Below the pieces are notes generated by a model. The model saw nothing but the letters and a program-made list of their open reading frames with translations, made no database searches and was not told where the DNA came from. 64,000 bases of DNA from Acidobacteriales bacterium 59-55 (GTDB lineage Bacteria; Acidobacteriota; Terriglobia; Terriglobales; Acidobacteriaceae), in the NCBI GenBank assembly GCA_001897435.1, contig MKSV01000007.1:1488001-1552000 (forward strand), written 5' to 3'. Shown one piece after another: positions 54,694 to 62,974 of this stretch. The stretch's first letter is position 1, and every line of letters begins with the position of its first letter. Position numbers and translations under genes: made by a program.

Positions 54694-56237
54694 AGAGATG
54701 GAAATGGTTGCTTTGTATCTTGGTGCTGGCTTCAGCGACATCCGGATACGCCCATGTGGGTAGCCCCGACGTTTACGCTGAAGGACAAGCAGGCGCCTAC
54801 AAAATGTTGGTCGTGCTCCGCCCACCGCTCGTAATCCCTGGCGTTGCAGAGATTGAAGTACGAACGGAATCGCCTGTGGTTGACAGCATCACGATTACTG
54901 CGATGCCTTTAACTGGTGAAGCTGCGAAGCACCCTCCGGTCCCTGACACCATGCAGAAGCCTACAAGAGATGCTCAATTCTATGTTGGTCATCTTTGGAT
55001 CATGAGTGCCGGGTCATGGCAGGTGCGCTTTGTGGCTAATGGCAAATATGGAGAGGGAATCTTGTCCATCCCGTTACCCGCGACCGCTACAATCACGCAG
55101 TCCATGCATAAGGGCCTCGGAACACTGCTTGCAATTCTTGGAACAGCTCTCTTGATAGGCATGGTGCGTATCGTGGAGGCCGCATCAACCGAAGCGATGC
55201 TGATACCGGGACAGGTCCGCTCGGCCAAGGATACTCGGCGAGGCCGCGTTGCCATGGCAATCGCATCGCTCGCTCTGATGGTGGCCGTTATTTCTGGAAA
55301 TCACTGGTGGACGGTTGATGCCGCGGAGTATGCAGGTAACATCTACAAGCCGTTGGAAATGGCCTCTACCTTAGAAGAGGGAAATCTCCTTGATCTAAAG
55401 CTGCGCGATCCCGACTGGTTCCGTCCACGAAGCATGGACGACTTTATCCCCGATCACAATCACGAGATGCACCTGTATGCGATTCGGTGGCCGGAGATGG
55501 ACGTCCTATTTCATTTGCATCCTGAACCGACCGGGACCGGGGAATTTCGACTTGCGTTGCCCTCTATGCCTGCCGGCGACTATCGAATCTATGCGGATGT
55601 GGTCCACGCTAGTGGCTTTCCCGAGACCCTGGTCTCTGAGCTGACTATTCCAACAGTCCACGGGCTTCCACTACGTGGCGACGATGCCGAAGGTAAAGCA
55701 CTTCCGATCACCTCTGGCGCTGCTACTCGGAAGCGAGAGTCTGCGGCAGGCGCCGCGAAACAATGTACGGCGGACCGGCGTTTCACACTTCCAGATGGTT
55801 ACACCATGATCTGGAGGACACTTGCACCACAGATTCCGAAGCAATCTGAGATATTTCGATTCGAACTCCTGGACCCGGAGGGGAAACCACCTCGCGATGT
55901 TGCCCTTTACATGGGGATGCTTGGCCATGCTGCGTTCGTAAAATCCGATGGAAGTGTCTTTGCTCATGTGCATCCCGATGGAACGATGGCGATGGCCGCA
56001 ATGACTATGGCAAACTCCAATGCCTCAATCAATGATCAGAGTCATCCGAATGCGGTCGATACGGGAACCATGCTTGGGATGGATATGGATATGGTTAGCA
56101 GCGGACGGCCTAATACGGTCTCTTTTCCCTATGGCTTTCCGTCGCCGGGACTTTATCGGATTATCGTGCAAATGAAACACGGCGACACGATTGAAACCGG
56201 TGTGTTTGATGCCGACGTGCCAATGTCAACTCCATGA
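54690..56237 (+). CDS. Exported/membrane protein with His- and Met-rich segments, second of a pair
   Basis: A 515-residue protein with a signal peptide (LLCILVLASATSGYAHVG), two transmembrane helices about 142-160 and 190-207, and soluble domains on both sides. The N-terminal part resembles FixH/YtkA-like or copper-chaperone-like beta domains. Metal-ligand-like clusters occur: HNHEMHLYAIRW, FHLHPE, FAHVHPDGTMAMAAMTMAN and MLGMDMDM. Binding of copper or another soft metal is inferred from composition only. It is overlapped by the preceding membrane gene. Confidence 0.65.
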   Translation: MKRWKWLLCILVLASATSGYAHVGSPDVYAEGQAGAYKMLVVLRPPLVIPGVAEIEVRTESPVVDSITITAMPLTGEAAKHPPVPDTMQKPTRDAQFYVGHLWIMSAGSWQVRFVANGKYGEGILSIPLPATATITQSMHKGLGTLLAILGTALLIGMVRIVEAASTEAMLIPGQVRSAKDTRRGRVAMAIASLALMVAVISGNHWWTVDAAEYAGNIYKPLEMASTLEEGNLLDLKLRDPDWFRPRSMDDFIPDHNHEMHLYAIRWPEMDVLFHLHPEPTGTGEFRLALPSMPAGDYRIYADVVHASGFPETLVSELTIPTVHGLPLRGDDAEGKALPITSGAATRKRESAAGAAKQCTADRRFTLPDGYTMIWRTLAPQIPKQSEIFRFELLDPEGKPPRDVALYMGMLGHAAFVKSDGSVFAHVHPDGTMAMAAMTMANSNASINDQSHPNAVDTGTMLGMDMDMVSSGRPNTVSFPYGFPSPGLYRIIVQMKHGDTIETGVFDADVPMSTP

Positions 56238-56307
56238 GGCTGATCCGCAGGGGTCTCGCTATTGCAATTTCATCACCTCAATTGGGCCGCTCCTGAAGGG
56301 AGGCTAC

Positions 56308-56769
56308 ATGCACTTAGAAACGATAATTCTGGTTTCGCGAACGCCTGAAGAGGTGTGGAGTTATCTAAGCGATTACTCGAATGTTCCTCAATGGGATCGT
56401 GGAGTAGAAAGCGTGCGCCATAACCCCGCGACTGCACCTGGAGTTGGGTTTGAGTTTTCGACATTCGGGATTGCAGATAAGAAAGGCGCCGGTCCAGAGC
56501 GCGGGAAGATGTCGTATCGCGTCAGCAAAGCTGATCCGGTAGAGGGAGCTACTGTGGAGTTAACCAACTCGGATGGCAACGCCAGATACTTCAAGCGGGC
56601 AGAATGGCGCTTCAAAGTTGATCCAGCTCCGGAAGGTGCATGGATTACGTGCGCTGCCCACTTTACGCTTCGATTCAGATACATCTTCCTGGCTCCCGTG
56701 TTCTCCATGATGAAAGGGGCAATACAACGTGACCTCGAAAGTCTTAAGAGAGTCTTAGAGTCTGTCTGA
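56308..56769 (+). CDS. SRPBCC-family (polyketide cyclase-like) protein
   Basis: A 153-residue START/SRPBCC-fold protein. N-terminal TIILVSRTPEEVWSYLSDYSNVPQWDRGVESV is the typical first strand-helix pair, and the C-terminal helix is MKGAIQRDLESLKRVLES. Start at 56308 follows GGGAGG. It follows the membrane pair by 70 bases in the same direction. Ligand unknown. Confidence 0.82.
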   Translation: MHLETIILVSRTPEEVWSYLSDYSNVPQWDRGVESVRHNPATAPGVGFEFSTFGIADKKGAGPERGKMSYRVSKADPVEGATVELTNSDGNARYFKRAEWRFKVDPAPEGAWITCAAHFTLRFRYIFLAPVFSMMKGAIQRDLESLKRVLESV

Positions 56770-56880
56770 CATTTGCATTATCTGATTCATCTTGTAGCTG
56801 GAAAGGTCATTTAGCCTCGCTATTGATGATCGCAGACATCGGTTGAAGTGGTCCCGCCTGATAGGCGAGACCACTTCGCC

Positions 56881-58545
56881 CTAACGCTTCAAATGAGCCG
56901 AACCATGGGCTGACAAGACCGGATTCACAATGGTGAATCGCGGGCGTACAGTTGAAAGCTGTGTCATGGAAGATCCGCTCGAAGGGTTCTGAAGTTGAAT
57001 TGTCCCGATGGACAACTGGCTCGAGTCCGTTTCCAAGAGCAGCGCGGTGGAACTGTCGAGCACGTAAAGAGTCGAATTGAGCGCGGGGATATAAGAATTT
57101 GCATTTACCTGCATGCTGGGAAATGAAAGTGAGCCCCGACCGTTTGGATTGATCGAATAGCTTCCAGTTCCGAGATTCGCACCGGTAACCAAATAGCCAA
57201 GGTTGTTTGCATCATAAAGTCCAGACATGGTGCTTCCCGAGGTTGTAAATTGAGCGATCGAGTCGACCTCTCCATTGCCATTGACGCCAGAAAGATTCAA
57301 TCCGTAGCCCTGAGATGCTTCTATCGAAGTCGCGCTCTGGACATAGAGATTGCCACCGGAAATTCCAAAGGTGGAACCTGCGCCATTGTCGGCTTCGAGC
57401 AGGAATGCGCCTCCATCGTATGGATAAGCGGCGAACGTATAGCTTGCTGCACCGAGTGTGTTGTTCGTCAGAATGCCGTTATAAATGCCATTAAGTGTCA
57501 ACACGGTGCGCGGCCCGCTTGATGAAAGACTCCCGGTAACGCTTGGTGCCTCTGCGACGATTCCCTGATCGTTGATGTCTTCCAACCCGGACGTGATCTG
57601 GCTCGTTCCATTTGACATGAGCAGGCCGCCGGCGGCAAACGGCCCTTCAGAGACGTCCTCTCCGGAAAGAGCAAGCACCAGTGGACCAGATGGGAAAGAA
57701 GTATGCCCTGTTGAGGAGATCGCATCGCCTTCCATATAGCCTACGGAGTCGGTTTCGATGAACTTCAAATGGGTGGAATCAATCGCCCATACGTCAAAAT
57801 GCAGTGTCCCAAATCCGAAGGCGCTTGTCGTAAGTTGAGAGGAGCCGGGCACCCCCACAAGAACGGAACCACTAATGGGAAGATTTCTCAGCCCCCTCGA
57901 GTTCCCGTTGTCGCCGAAATCCTGCTGTCCCGCTGTTATCTGGCCGTTGCCATCGAGAGTGAAGGCGCCAACCGTCGACAAAGAATTGACGACGGTAGAA
58001 TCAACTCCATTGAACCCGAACGCATAAGAACCGGCGAGGCTGCTTTGTGCGAGGTTCGCGCTTTGCAGGTCGATAGCACCACTGCCGCTCCCGTAGCTGT
58101 CGAAACGTGTGATGGCTCCATGCGAGTTCGATGTAAGAACGAAATCGAGACCGAATTGAACATTCGTTCCATTGATTGAGACGGAGATGTTGCCAGTGCC
58201 TCTGCCATCTGATGTCACGTTGTAGGTTCCGCTTGTCGGCAGATGTGTGAAGGCATAATTGCTTCGCAACGCGGAACCCAAAGCGGGATCATCGATATCG
58301 ATTGTGCCGTTCGTGAAGCCGCCGCTGCCGTTGGCTGTAACGCTTCCAAGAACTGAAAAATAACTTCCGTATCCGTTACTGGTGTCGTAACCAGAAAATG
58401 ACACCACATACGTGCCATTTAGAGCGCTATTGGTGAAACTGCCGCCGGGTGGTGGGGTTGGTTGATCGCTTGAGCTTCCGCAGCCAGCCAGCGCGAATAG
58501 AGCAAGAATTGAGACGATGGGGACGATGATTCCAGGTATACGCAT
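56881..58545 (-). CDS. Repeat-rich lipoprotein of Acidobacteria type
   Basis: A 554-residue lipoprotein. Signal peptide with lipobox LAGC (ILALFALAGCGSSS) then a Pro linker. The mature part consists of about five diverged repeats of about 100 residues, each with a pattern like LNGTYVVSFSGYD then VTANGSGGFTNGTIDIDD, predicted all-beta and rich in Gly, Ser, Asn. Such proteins are common in Terriglobia. No enzymatic motif. Start at 58545 (MRIPGI), the longer frame has no signal. Confidence 0.75.
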   Translation of the reverse strand: MRIPGIIVPIVSILALFALAGCGSSSDQPTPPPGGSFTNSALNGTYVVSFSGYDTSNGYGSYFSVLGSVTANGSGGFTNGTIDIDDPALGSALRSNYAFTHLPTSGTYNVTSDGRGTGNISVSINGTNVQFGLDFVLTSNSHGAITRFDSYGSGSGAIDLQSANLAQSSLAGSYAFGFNGVDSTVVNSLSTVGAFTLDGNGQITAGQQDFGDNGNSRGLRNLPISGSVLVGVPGSSQLTTSAFGFGTLHFDVWAIDSTHLKFIETDSVGYMEGDAISSTGHTSFPSGPLVLALSGEDVSEGPFAAGGLLMSNGTSQITSGLEDINDQGIVAEAPSVTGSLSSSGPRTVLTLNGIYNGILTNNTLGAASYTFAAYPYDGGAFLLEADNGAGSTFGISGGNLYVQSATSIEASQGYGLNLSGVNGNGEVDSIAQFTTSGSTMSGLYDANNLGYLVTGANLGTGSYSINPNGRGSLSFPSMQVNANSYIPALNSTLYVLDSSTALLLETDSSQLSIGTIQLQNPSSGSSMTQLSTVRPRFTIVNPVLSAHGSAHLKR

Positions 58546-58906
58546 AGTGTTTGTTGTCCTCCGATTAGGAACTGCTCTGACATCGCGACTTCGCAATGTC
58601 AGTCAGTTGGTTTCTTGATGTGGACCGTGCATTGATGAGGTGGGTGATGCACCCGATGTGAGCGCACCGGCATGAATCGCCGCACCACTCAGAGAAACCC
58701 AGCTCAAATCAGTGTTATGTCAAGAATTGTCTGCGTTAGCGACATTCGAGGCGCTTATCCCGGTAGTCCTACGGACGGGCTTGTATCGACGACAACTTAC
58801 CTGTGTTGAGCCCGAATCACGAAATTGTGCAGGAAGTTTGCGAGGAATTATTTAGAAATTTTCGCGATCTCGATCACTCGTATCAGAGTGCAGAGGCACC
58901 AGAGTT
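58546..58906. other. Region upstream of the lipoprotein gene
   Basis: About 360 bases. A 77-codon plus-strand frame (58803-59036) overlaps the next gene antisense and has no support. Nothing else recognised. It should hold the lipoprotein promoter. Confidence 0.4.
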
Positions 58907-59326
58907 TCAGCGACGGATGACTTGCGTTTGCGAGCCGCCCCACTCTTCCGGATCGGTGTCCGATAGAGTCTGCGAGAAAGTCCAGCGATGTCCTGCGATG
59001 TCTTCGACCGTATATTGTCGCTCACCGTATGGATAATCCGTGGGCAGAGAAATCAAGTGGGCTCCGTGTCCTGTAGCAATTACGCTATGCCGATGAACAT
59101 CTTCCACCCGCACCATCACCGAACCTATTGCTCTAGCTGAGGACGCATGTTCCTTCGTGATGACGATCGCACCATTATTTATCGCAAGCTGAGCACGGTG
59201 GTCGCCAATTCTTAAGCGGAGGGTAAACCCAAATGCCTTGCAGAGCCAATCGATGGCTTGGTTGACATCGGGATACGAAAGAACCGGTATGACCGTACAT
59301 TCTGGCATCGAGCGATTCGTTAGCAT
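58907..59326 (-). CDS. VOC-superfamily (glyoxalase/bleomycin-resistance-like) protein
   Basis: A 139-residue VOC protein with one beta-alpha-beta-beta-beta pair: VIPVLSYPDVNQAIDWLCKAFGF, LAINNGAIVITKE, VEDVHRHSVIATG and YPYGERQYTVEDIAGHRWTFSQ. The last motif is typical of PhnB-like VOC proteins. Metal ligands are uncertain. AGGAGG precedes the start. Substrate unknown. Confidence 0.85.
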   Translation of the reverse strand: MLTNRSMPECTVIPVLSYPDVNQAIDWLCKAFGFTLRLRIGDHRAQLAINNGAIVITKEHASSARAIGSVMVRVEDVHRHSVIATGHGAHLISLPTDYPYGERQYTVEDIAGHRWTFSQTLSDTDPEEWGGSQTQVIRR

Positions 59327-59447
59327 TTTGTTCTACGCCTCCTTGGCTTAGAGAGAACAGCCGATAACCCAAGATCTCTTGTTGTGGACTGGACTATTCG
59401 CAAGCTTAATGAGGCTGCGAGTTTTGCCAAACGCAGCCCCAGTTGGA

Positions 59448-60011
59448 TTAGGGCTGCGGTGGAGGTGTGACGGTTCGAACATTGTTCACCTGGCCGTTGG
59501 CAACATTTCGTTGATCGTTGTAGACACCTCCATTGGGACCAACAGCTGTCTTTGTGCTATTGAGCTGTCCGGGCTCGGCCGAGCGCTGCGATGTATACGT
59601 CGCACCGTTTGGCCCGGTTGCGGTGCGGCTGTCTGTGTACTGTCCATTCCCGGCTGTCCGCTGATTGGTGTACGTTGCGCCATTCGGCCTCGTCGCAGTT
59701 TTCGTACTCGTCAACTCTCCGTTCTGCACAGATTTCTGAGAAGTCCGAGCAGCGCCGTTTGGTCCGGTCATCGTTCGAGTGTCCGTGTAGTGGCCGTCAG
59801 ACATCGTCCTCTGATTTGTGTAGCTAGCTCCATTGGGGCCGGTGGCTTGACGCGTGCTGGAGACCTGTCCGTTCTCTCGTGTTTGGGTCACGGAATGCGT
59901 GCCTCCGCGGGGTCCGATACGAGTTCTTCCACGGGTAATTTGTGCGGGGGCCATGCTAGTGCAGAGAAGGAAGCCTGCGATGGCAACGCTAAGTTTGGCT
60001 TGAGAGATCAT
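59448..60011 (-). CDS. Secreted tandem-repeat protein (TGPNGA repeats)
   Basis: A 187-residue exported protein with signal peptide (LSVAIAGFLLCTSMAPAQ). The mature part is about six tandem repeats of about 23 residues, core T-x-T-GPNGA-x-YT-x-QR-x-x-x-NGQ. Similar to bacterial secreted repeats seen in Acidobacteria and Planctomycetes, with no known function. Repeats suggest a rigid beta structure or surface layer role. No cysteine, so no covalent anchoring. Confidence 0.75.
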   Translation of the reverse strand: MISQAKLSVAIAGFLLCTSMAPAQITRGRTRIGPRGGTHSVTQTRENGQVSSTRQATGPNGASYTNQRTMSDGHYTDTRTMTGPNGAARTSQKSVQNGELTSTKTATRPNGATYTNQRTAGNGQYTDSRTATGPNGATYTSQRSAEPGQLNSTKTAVGPNGGVYNDQRNVANGQVNNVRTVTPPPQP

Positions 60012-60218
60012 GTTTTACCTCGATTTAGAAAGTCACGGAACCAAGCCGTGCATTCATTGAAACGCAACACCCTGTCGCATGTCGCTGTTTGAAATGTATG
60101 GATATGTAAAGTTTGCCTCGGACACGAGACTACAAATCTTTACCCGCAGACTCTTCGCAATCGGCAACCATTGACTGGCGTCAAGACCATTCAAGATGAA
60201 GCGGAACGAGGAGGAACG

Positions 60219-61265
60219 ATGAACATTAAACAGCGGTTTGCGGGCGCCGCGGCTGTCCTCTTACTGACAACGGTGGGAGCATTGGGTCAGAACGGTATAA
60301 GCAATGGCGCAAAGCCAACGCAGCCATCTCAGCCGCAGCATGGCCCCGGAAGCAGCGAAGCCACTTCTCACTCCGTGGTCACCCTAAAGATTGCGGACGG
60401 CAGTCAAGGGGGATGGATATTCCTTCCGGCCAATCCAGGTCCAAGTACAGCGCCTGTCATCATCTTTTGTCATGGATGGGCAGCTATTTCCCCACACGGA
60501 TACCAGGCGTGGATCAATCATCTTGTCATGCGAGGGAACATCGTCCTATGGCCCAACTATCAGAACAGCCCTCTAACACCGACGCGCCAAGCTCTGCCGA
60601 ATGCTCTGGCTGGGGTGAAAGCTGGCTTGCGGGTGCTGCAATCAGGCAACTACAGCGTTCGTCCCGATCTTGATCGCGTCGTCGTCGCAGGCCATTCGGC
60701 CGGCGGAATGGTCGCAGCTGGAATCGCGGCCAGAGCAGTTGTCGAGGGCCTACCCAAAATGAAGGCTCTGATGTCAGTGGAGCCGGGAGATAGTCAACGG
60801 GGCGGGGTCGCCTCCGTCCCCCTGGCCGACTTAAGCACGCTTCCGCCCGACACGTTGATGCTCATTCTGGTTGGGCAAGATGACACTTCGGTTGGGACTT
60901 TCGACGGAGAACGAATTCTGCACGAATCCACCTCGGTTTCTCCTTTGAACAAAGCGCTCTTAATGCTTCACAGCGATGATCACGGTTCGCCCGCATTAAT
61001 CGCAAATCACTTCACGCCGTACGCGGTGCTGAACGCCGACGGTACGTTTGCGAAGGAGCCAACCAAGGCTTCGTTCAGCAGAAACACGGCCTATATCGGT
61101 GTTGTCGACGCATTGGACTACATGGGGACATGGAGATTGCTCGACAGGCTCATGGATGCGGCGTTCGGAGGCGAGGGGAACCGCATCTTTCAGGACCCGA
61201 GTGTTCTTGATATGGGAACCTGGAGTGACCGCGTCCCAGTGAAGCGGCTCACCCGTCTCAATTAG
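60219..61265 (+). CDS. Secreted alpha/beta hydrolase
   Basis: A 348-residue alpha/beta hydrolase with signal peptide (AGAAAVLLLTTVGALGQ). Oxyanion-region motif IFCHGWAA and nucleophile elbow GHSAGG are present. Asp in LVGQDDTSVG and His in HSDDHGSP or later are candidates for the triad. Start at 60219 follows GAGGAGG. Probably periplasmic or secreted esterase or dienelactone-hydrolase-like enzyme, substrate unknown. Confidence 0.82.
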   Translation: MNIKQRFAGAAAVLLLTTVGALGQNGISNGAKPTQPSQPQHGPGSSEATSHSVVTLKIADGSQGGWIFLPANPGPSTAPVIIFCHGWAAISPHGYQAWINHLVMRGNIVLWPNYQNSPLTPTRQALPNALAGVKAGLRVLQSGNYSVRPDLDRVVVAGHSAGGMVAAGIAARAVVEGLPKMKALMSVEPGDSQRGGVASVPLADLSTLPPDTLMLILVGQDDTSVGTFDGERILHESTSVSPLNKALLMLHSDDHGSPALIANHFTPYAVLNADGTFAKEPTKASFSRNTAYIGVVDALDYMGTWRLLDRLMDAAFGGEGNRIFQDPSVLDMGTWSDRVPVKRLTRLN

Positions 61266-61271
61266 CAAGCC

Positions 61272-61721
61272 CTACTGCATGTCGCTGCCTGCATGTTGCT
61301 GTCTACGCTCTTGCAACTGCTCCTTCCTCTGTTCCTTCATCTGTGCGTAGGTCTTTCGCTGATCGCTAGTCAGAACCGCCTGAATCTTCTTGTCGCTATC
61401 GGACATAATCGATTTTGCTTTCCTTGCCTTCCGCAACCGGCGACCCGAAGTATCGGCCATCAGTGCTCTCATCTGTGTTTGTCGATCAGCGATGATCGGA
61501 GTAATCTTGGCCTTTTGATCGTCAGTGAGATTGAGTTTGCTGCTCATCCGGTTCACTGCTTCTTCGGGGGTTGGCCAGCCGCCGGTAGTGGTTGGAACAG
61601 ATTCGCTTGGGATGGGTTGATTGGCAGGTGGTGGAGTTGGCTGCTGTCCAACTGCATAGGATGCGCCAGTGGCGACAACAACAAATGCTAGACAAGCTAC
61701 GGATAAGGTATTCGACTTCAT
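61272..61721 (-). CDS. Spy/CpxP-like periplasmic protein (LTxxQ family)
   Basis: A 149-residue exported protein. Signal peptide (VACLAFVVVATGASYAVG), a Pro-rich linker, then helices with the two LTxxQ-type motifs LNLTDDQKAKI and AVLTSDQRKTY. C-terminal tail is Gln/Arg-rich. Spy and CpxP are small periplasmic chaperones or sensors in envelope stress. The nearby CpxR/CpxA-like pair supports that role. GGAGG precedes the start. Confidence 0.8.
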   Translation of the reverse strand: MKSNTLSVACLAFVVVATGASYAVGQQPTPPPANQPIPSESVPTTTGGWPTPEEAVNRMSSKLNLTDDQKAKITPIIADRQTQMRALMADTSGRRLRKARKAKSIMSDSDKKIQAVLTSDQRKTYAQMKEQRKEQLQERRQQHAGSDMQ

Positions 61722-61874
61722 AGTTCCTCCTTGATCGAATCTAGGTCAAAGACGGCTCCGAATGCCCATGAGAGCGTGTAAAGTTTTGTCCGAGCCAATG
61801 TATCCAGTACGACCTCCGACATACTGAATTTGTGCCAAGAATTATGCACACTTTACCGAACCGGAGCTTCTTCT

Positions 61875-62255
61875 ATGGCTATGAAACCTGCTCGTCCTGC
61901 GTTTCGCATCTTCGACAATCATCTTGCAAAATCGTTCTACCTCGACTGGCTTGCATTTCAGTTGAGCTGGGAACATCGCCCCGAGAATGGTGGCCCGTCC
62001 ATTATGGAAGTAAAACGTGACAACGCAACCCTGCTCTTATCGGAACATTATGGAGATGGGACGCCGGGAACGAAGCTGTTCATCGAGACCGACGGACTTG
62101 ATTCACTCCATCAAGAGCTGACAAAGCGGAAAAATCCTTACATGAAACCTGGCATTGAAGACCTGGATTGGGGCAGGATATTGACAGTCATTGATCCCTT
62201 TGGCAACAAGCTCGTTTTGGTTGCGAAGGTAATCTCGAACGAGCAAGAGCTCTGA
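61875..62255 (+). CDS. Glyoxalase/bleomycin-resistance-like VOC protein
   Basis: A 126-residue VOC protein similar to BRP-type: FRIFDNHLAKSFYLDWLAFQ, then EVKRDNATLLLSEHYGDG and DWGRILTVIDPFGNKLVLV. Start at 61875 (MAMKPA) because the upstream extension has no family similarity. It is 23 bases before the response regulator in the same direction. Substrate not inferable. Confidence 0.82.
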   Translation: MAMKPARPAFRIFDNHLAKSFYLDWLAFQLSWEHRPENGGPSIMEVKRDNATLLLSEHYGDGTPGTKLFIETDGLDSLHQELTKRKNPYMKPGIEDLDWGRILTVIDPFGNKLVLVAKVISNEQEL

Positions 62256-62278
62256 TTCGAGGGAAAGGATAAATTCGG

Positions 62279-62974
62279 ATGGGCACAATGAGCAGCTCGA
62301 TCCTTCTCGTAGACGACGATACCGAGCTTTGTGAATCGCTCACGCGGCTTCTGGCAATGGATGAAATTGCCATTACCTCCGCCCACAACATTGCTACAGG
62401 AAAGTCTGAACTGAAATCAAAGCGGTACGATCTAGTTGTTCTCGATGTCATGCTTCCCGATGGCGATGGGCGCGTTCTTCTGAAAAAGATCCGCGACCGT
62501 TCTGATGTTCCTGTCATCATGCTCACGGCACGAGGGGATGCCGGCGATCGCATTGCAGGCTTGGAAAGCGGTGCGGATGACTACATTCCCAAACCATTCG
62601 TCCCTGGAGAACTCGTTGCGCGTATCCGTGCTGTTCTTCGCCGCCGTGTTGGTGGCAAAAGGGACACCCTTTTGGCGGGAGACTTGAAGATTGAAGTATC
62701 GAAGAGACGGGTACTACGTGACGGAGAAGAGGTTGTTCTAACTGCGGCAGAGTTCGATATCCTATTGGCTTTAGTTCGCCGTAGTGGCGAGTGCGTCACT
62801 CGCGATGAGCTTACCGAACAGGTCTTGGGCCGTCCCGTTGGTGTCACAGACCGGGCGATCGACAACCATATTAGCAGTTTGCGCCGGAAGCTAGGTGCGC
62901 AGGCAGGAGATACGGAAAGGATTCGCAGCATTCGCCACCTTGGATACTGCTACACAGGATTGACACATGCGTAG
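62279..62974 (+). CDS. OmpR-family response regulator (CpxR-like)
   Basis: A 231-residue regulator. Receiver domain with acidic pocket LLVDDD, phospho-acceptor Asp56 in VVLDVMLPDGDG, T in VIMLTARG and K in DYIPKPF. C-terminal OmpR-type winged helix (LTAAEFDILLALVRRSG, ending SIRHLGYCYTG). It overlaps the histidine kinase gene by 8 bases, so they are one unit. A start at 62288 is also possible. Near the Spy/CpxP-like gene, so envelope stress is the likely signal. Confidence 0.93.
   Translation: MGTMSSSILLVDDDTELCESLTRLLAMDEIAITSAHNIATGKSELKSKRYDLVVLDVMLPDGDGRVLLKKIRDRSDVPVIMLTARGDAGDRIAGLESGADDYIPKPFVPGELVARIRAVLRRRVGGKRDTLLAGDLKIEVSKRRVLRDGEEVVLTAAEFDILLALVRRSGECVTRDELTEQVLGRPVGVTDRAIDNHISSLRRKLGAQAGDTERIRSIRHLGYCYTGLTHA

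Noticed and set aside
58803..59036. A 77-codon plus-strand frame
   Set aside because: Overlaps the VOC gene antisense, has no family and no convincing start.
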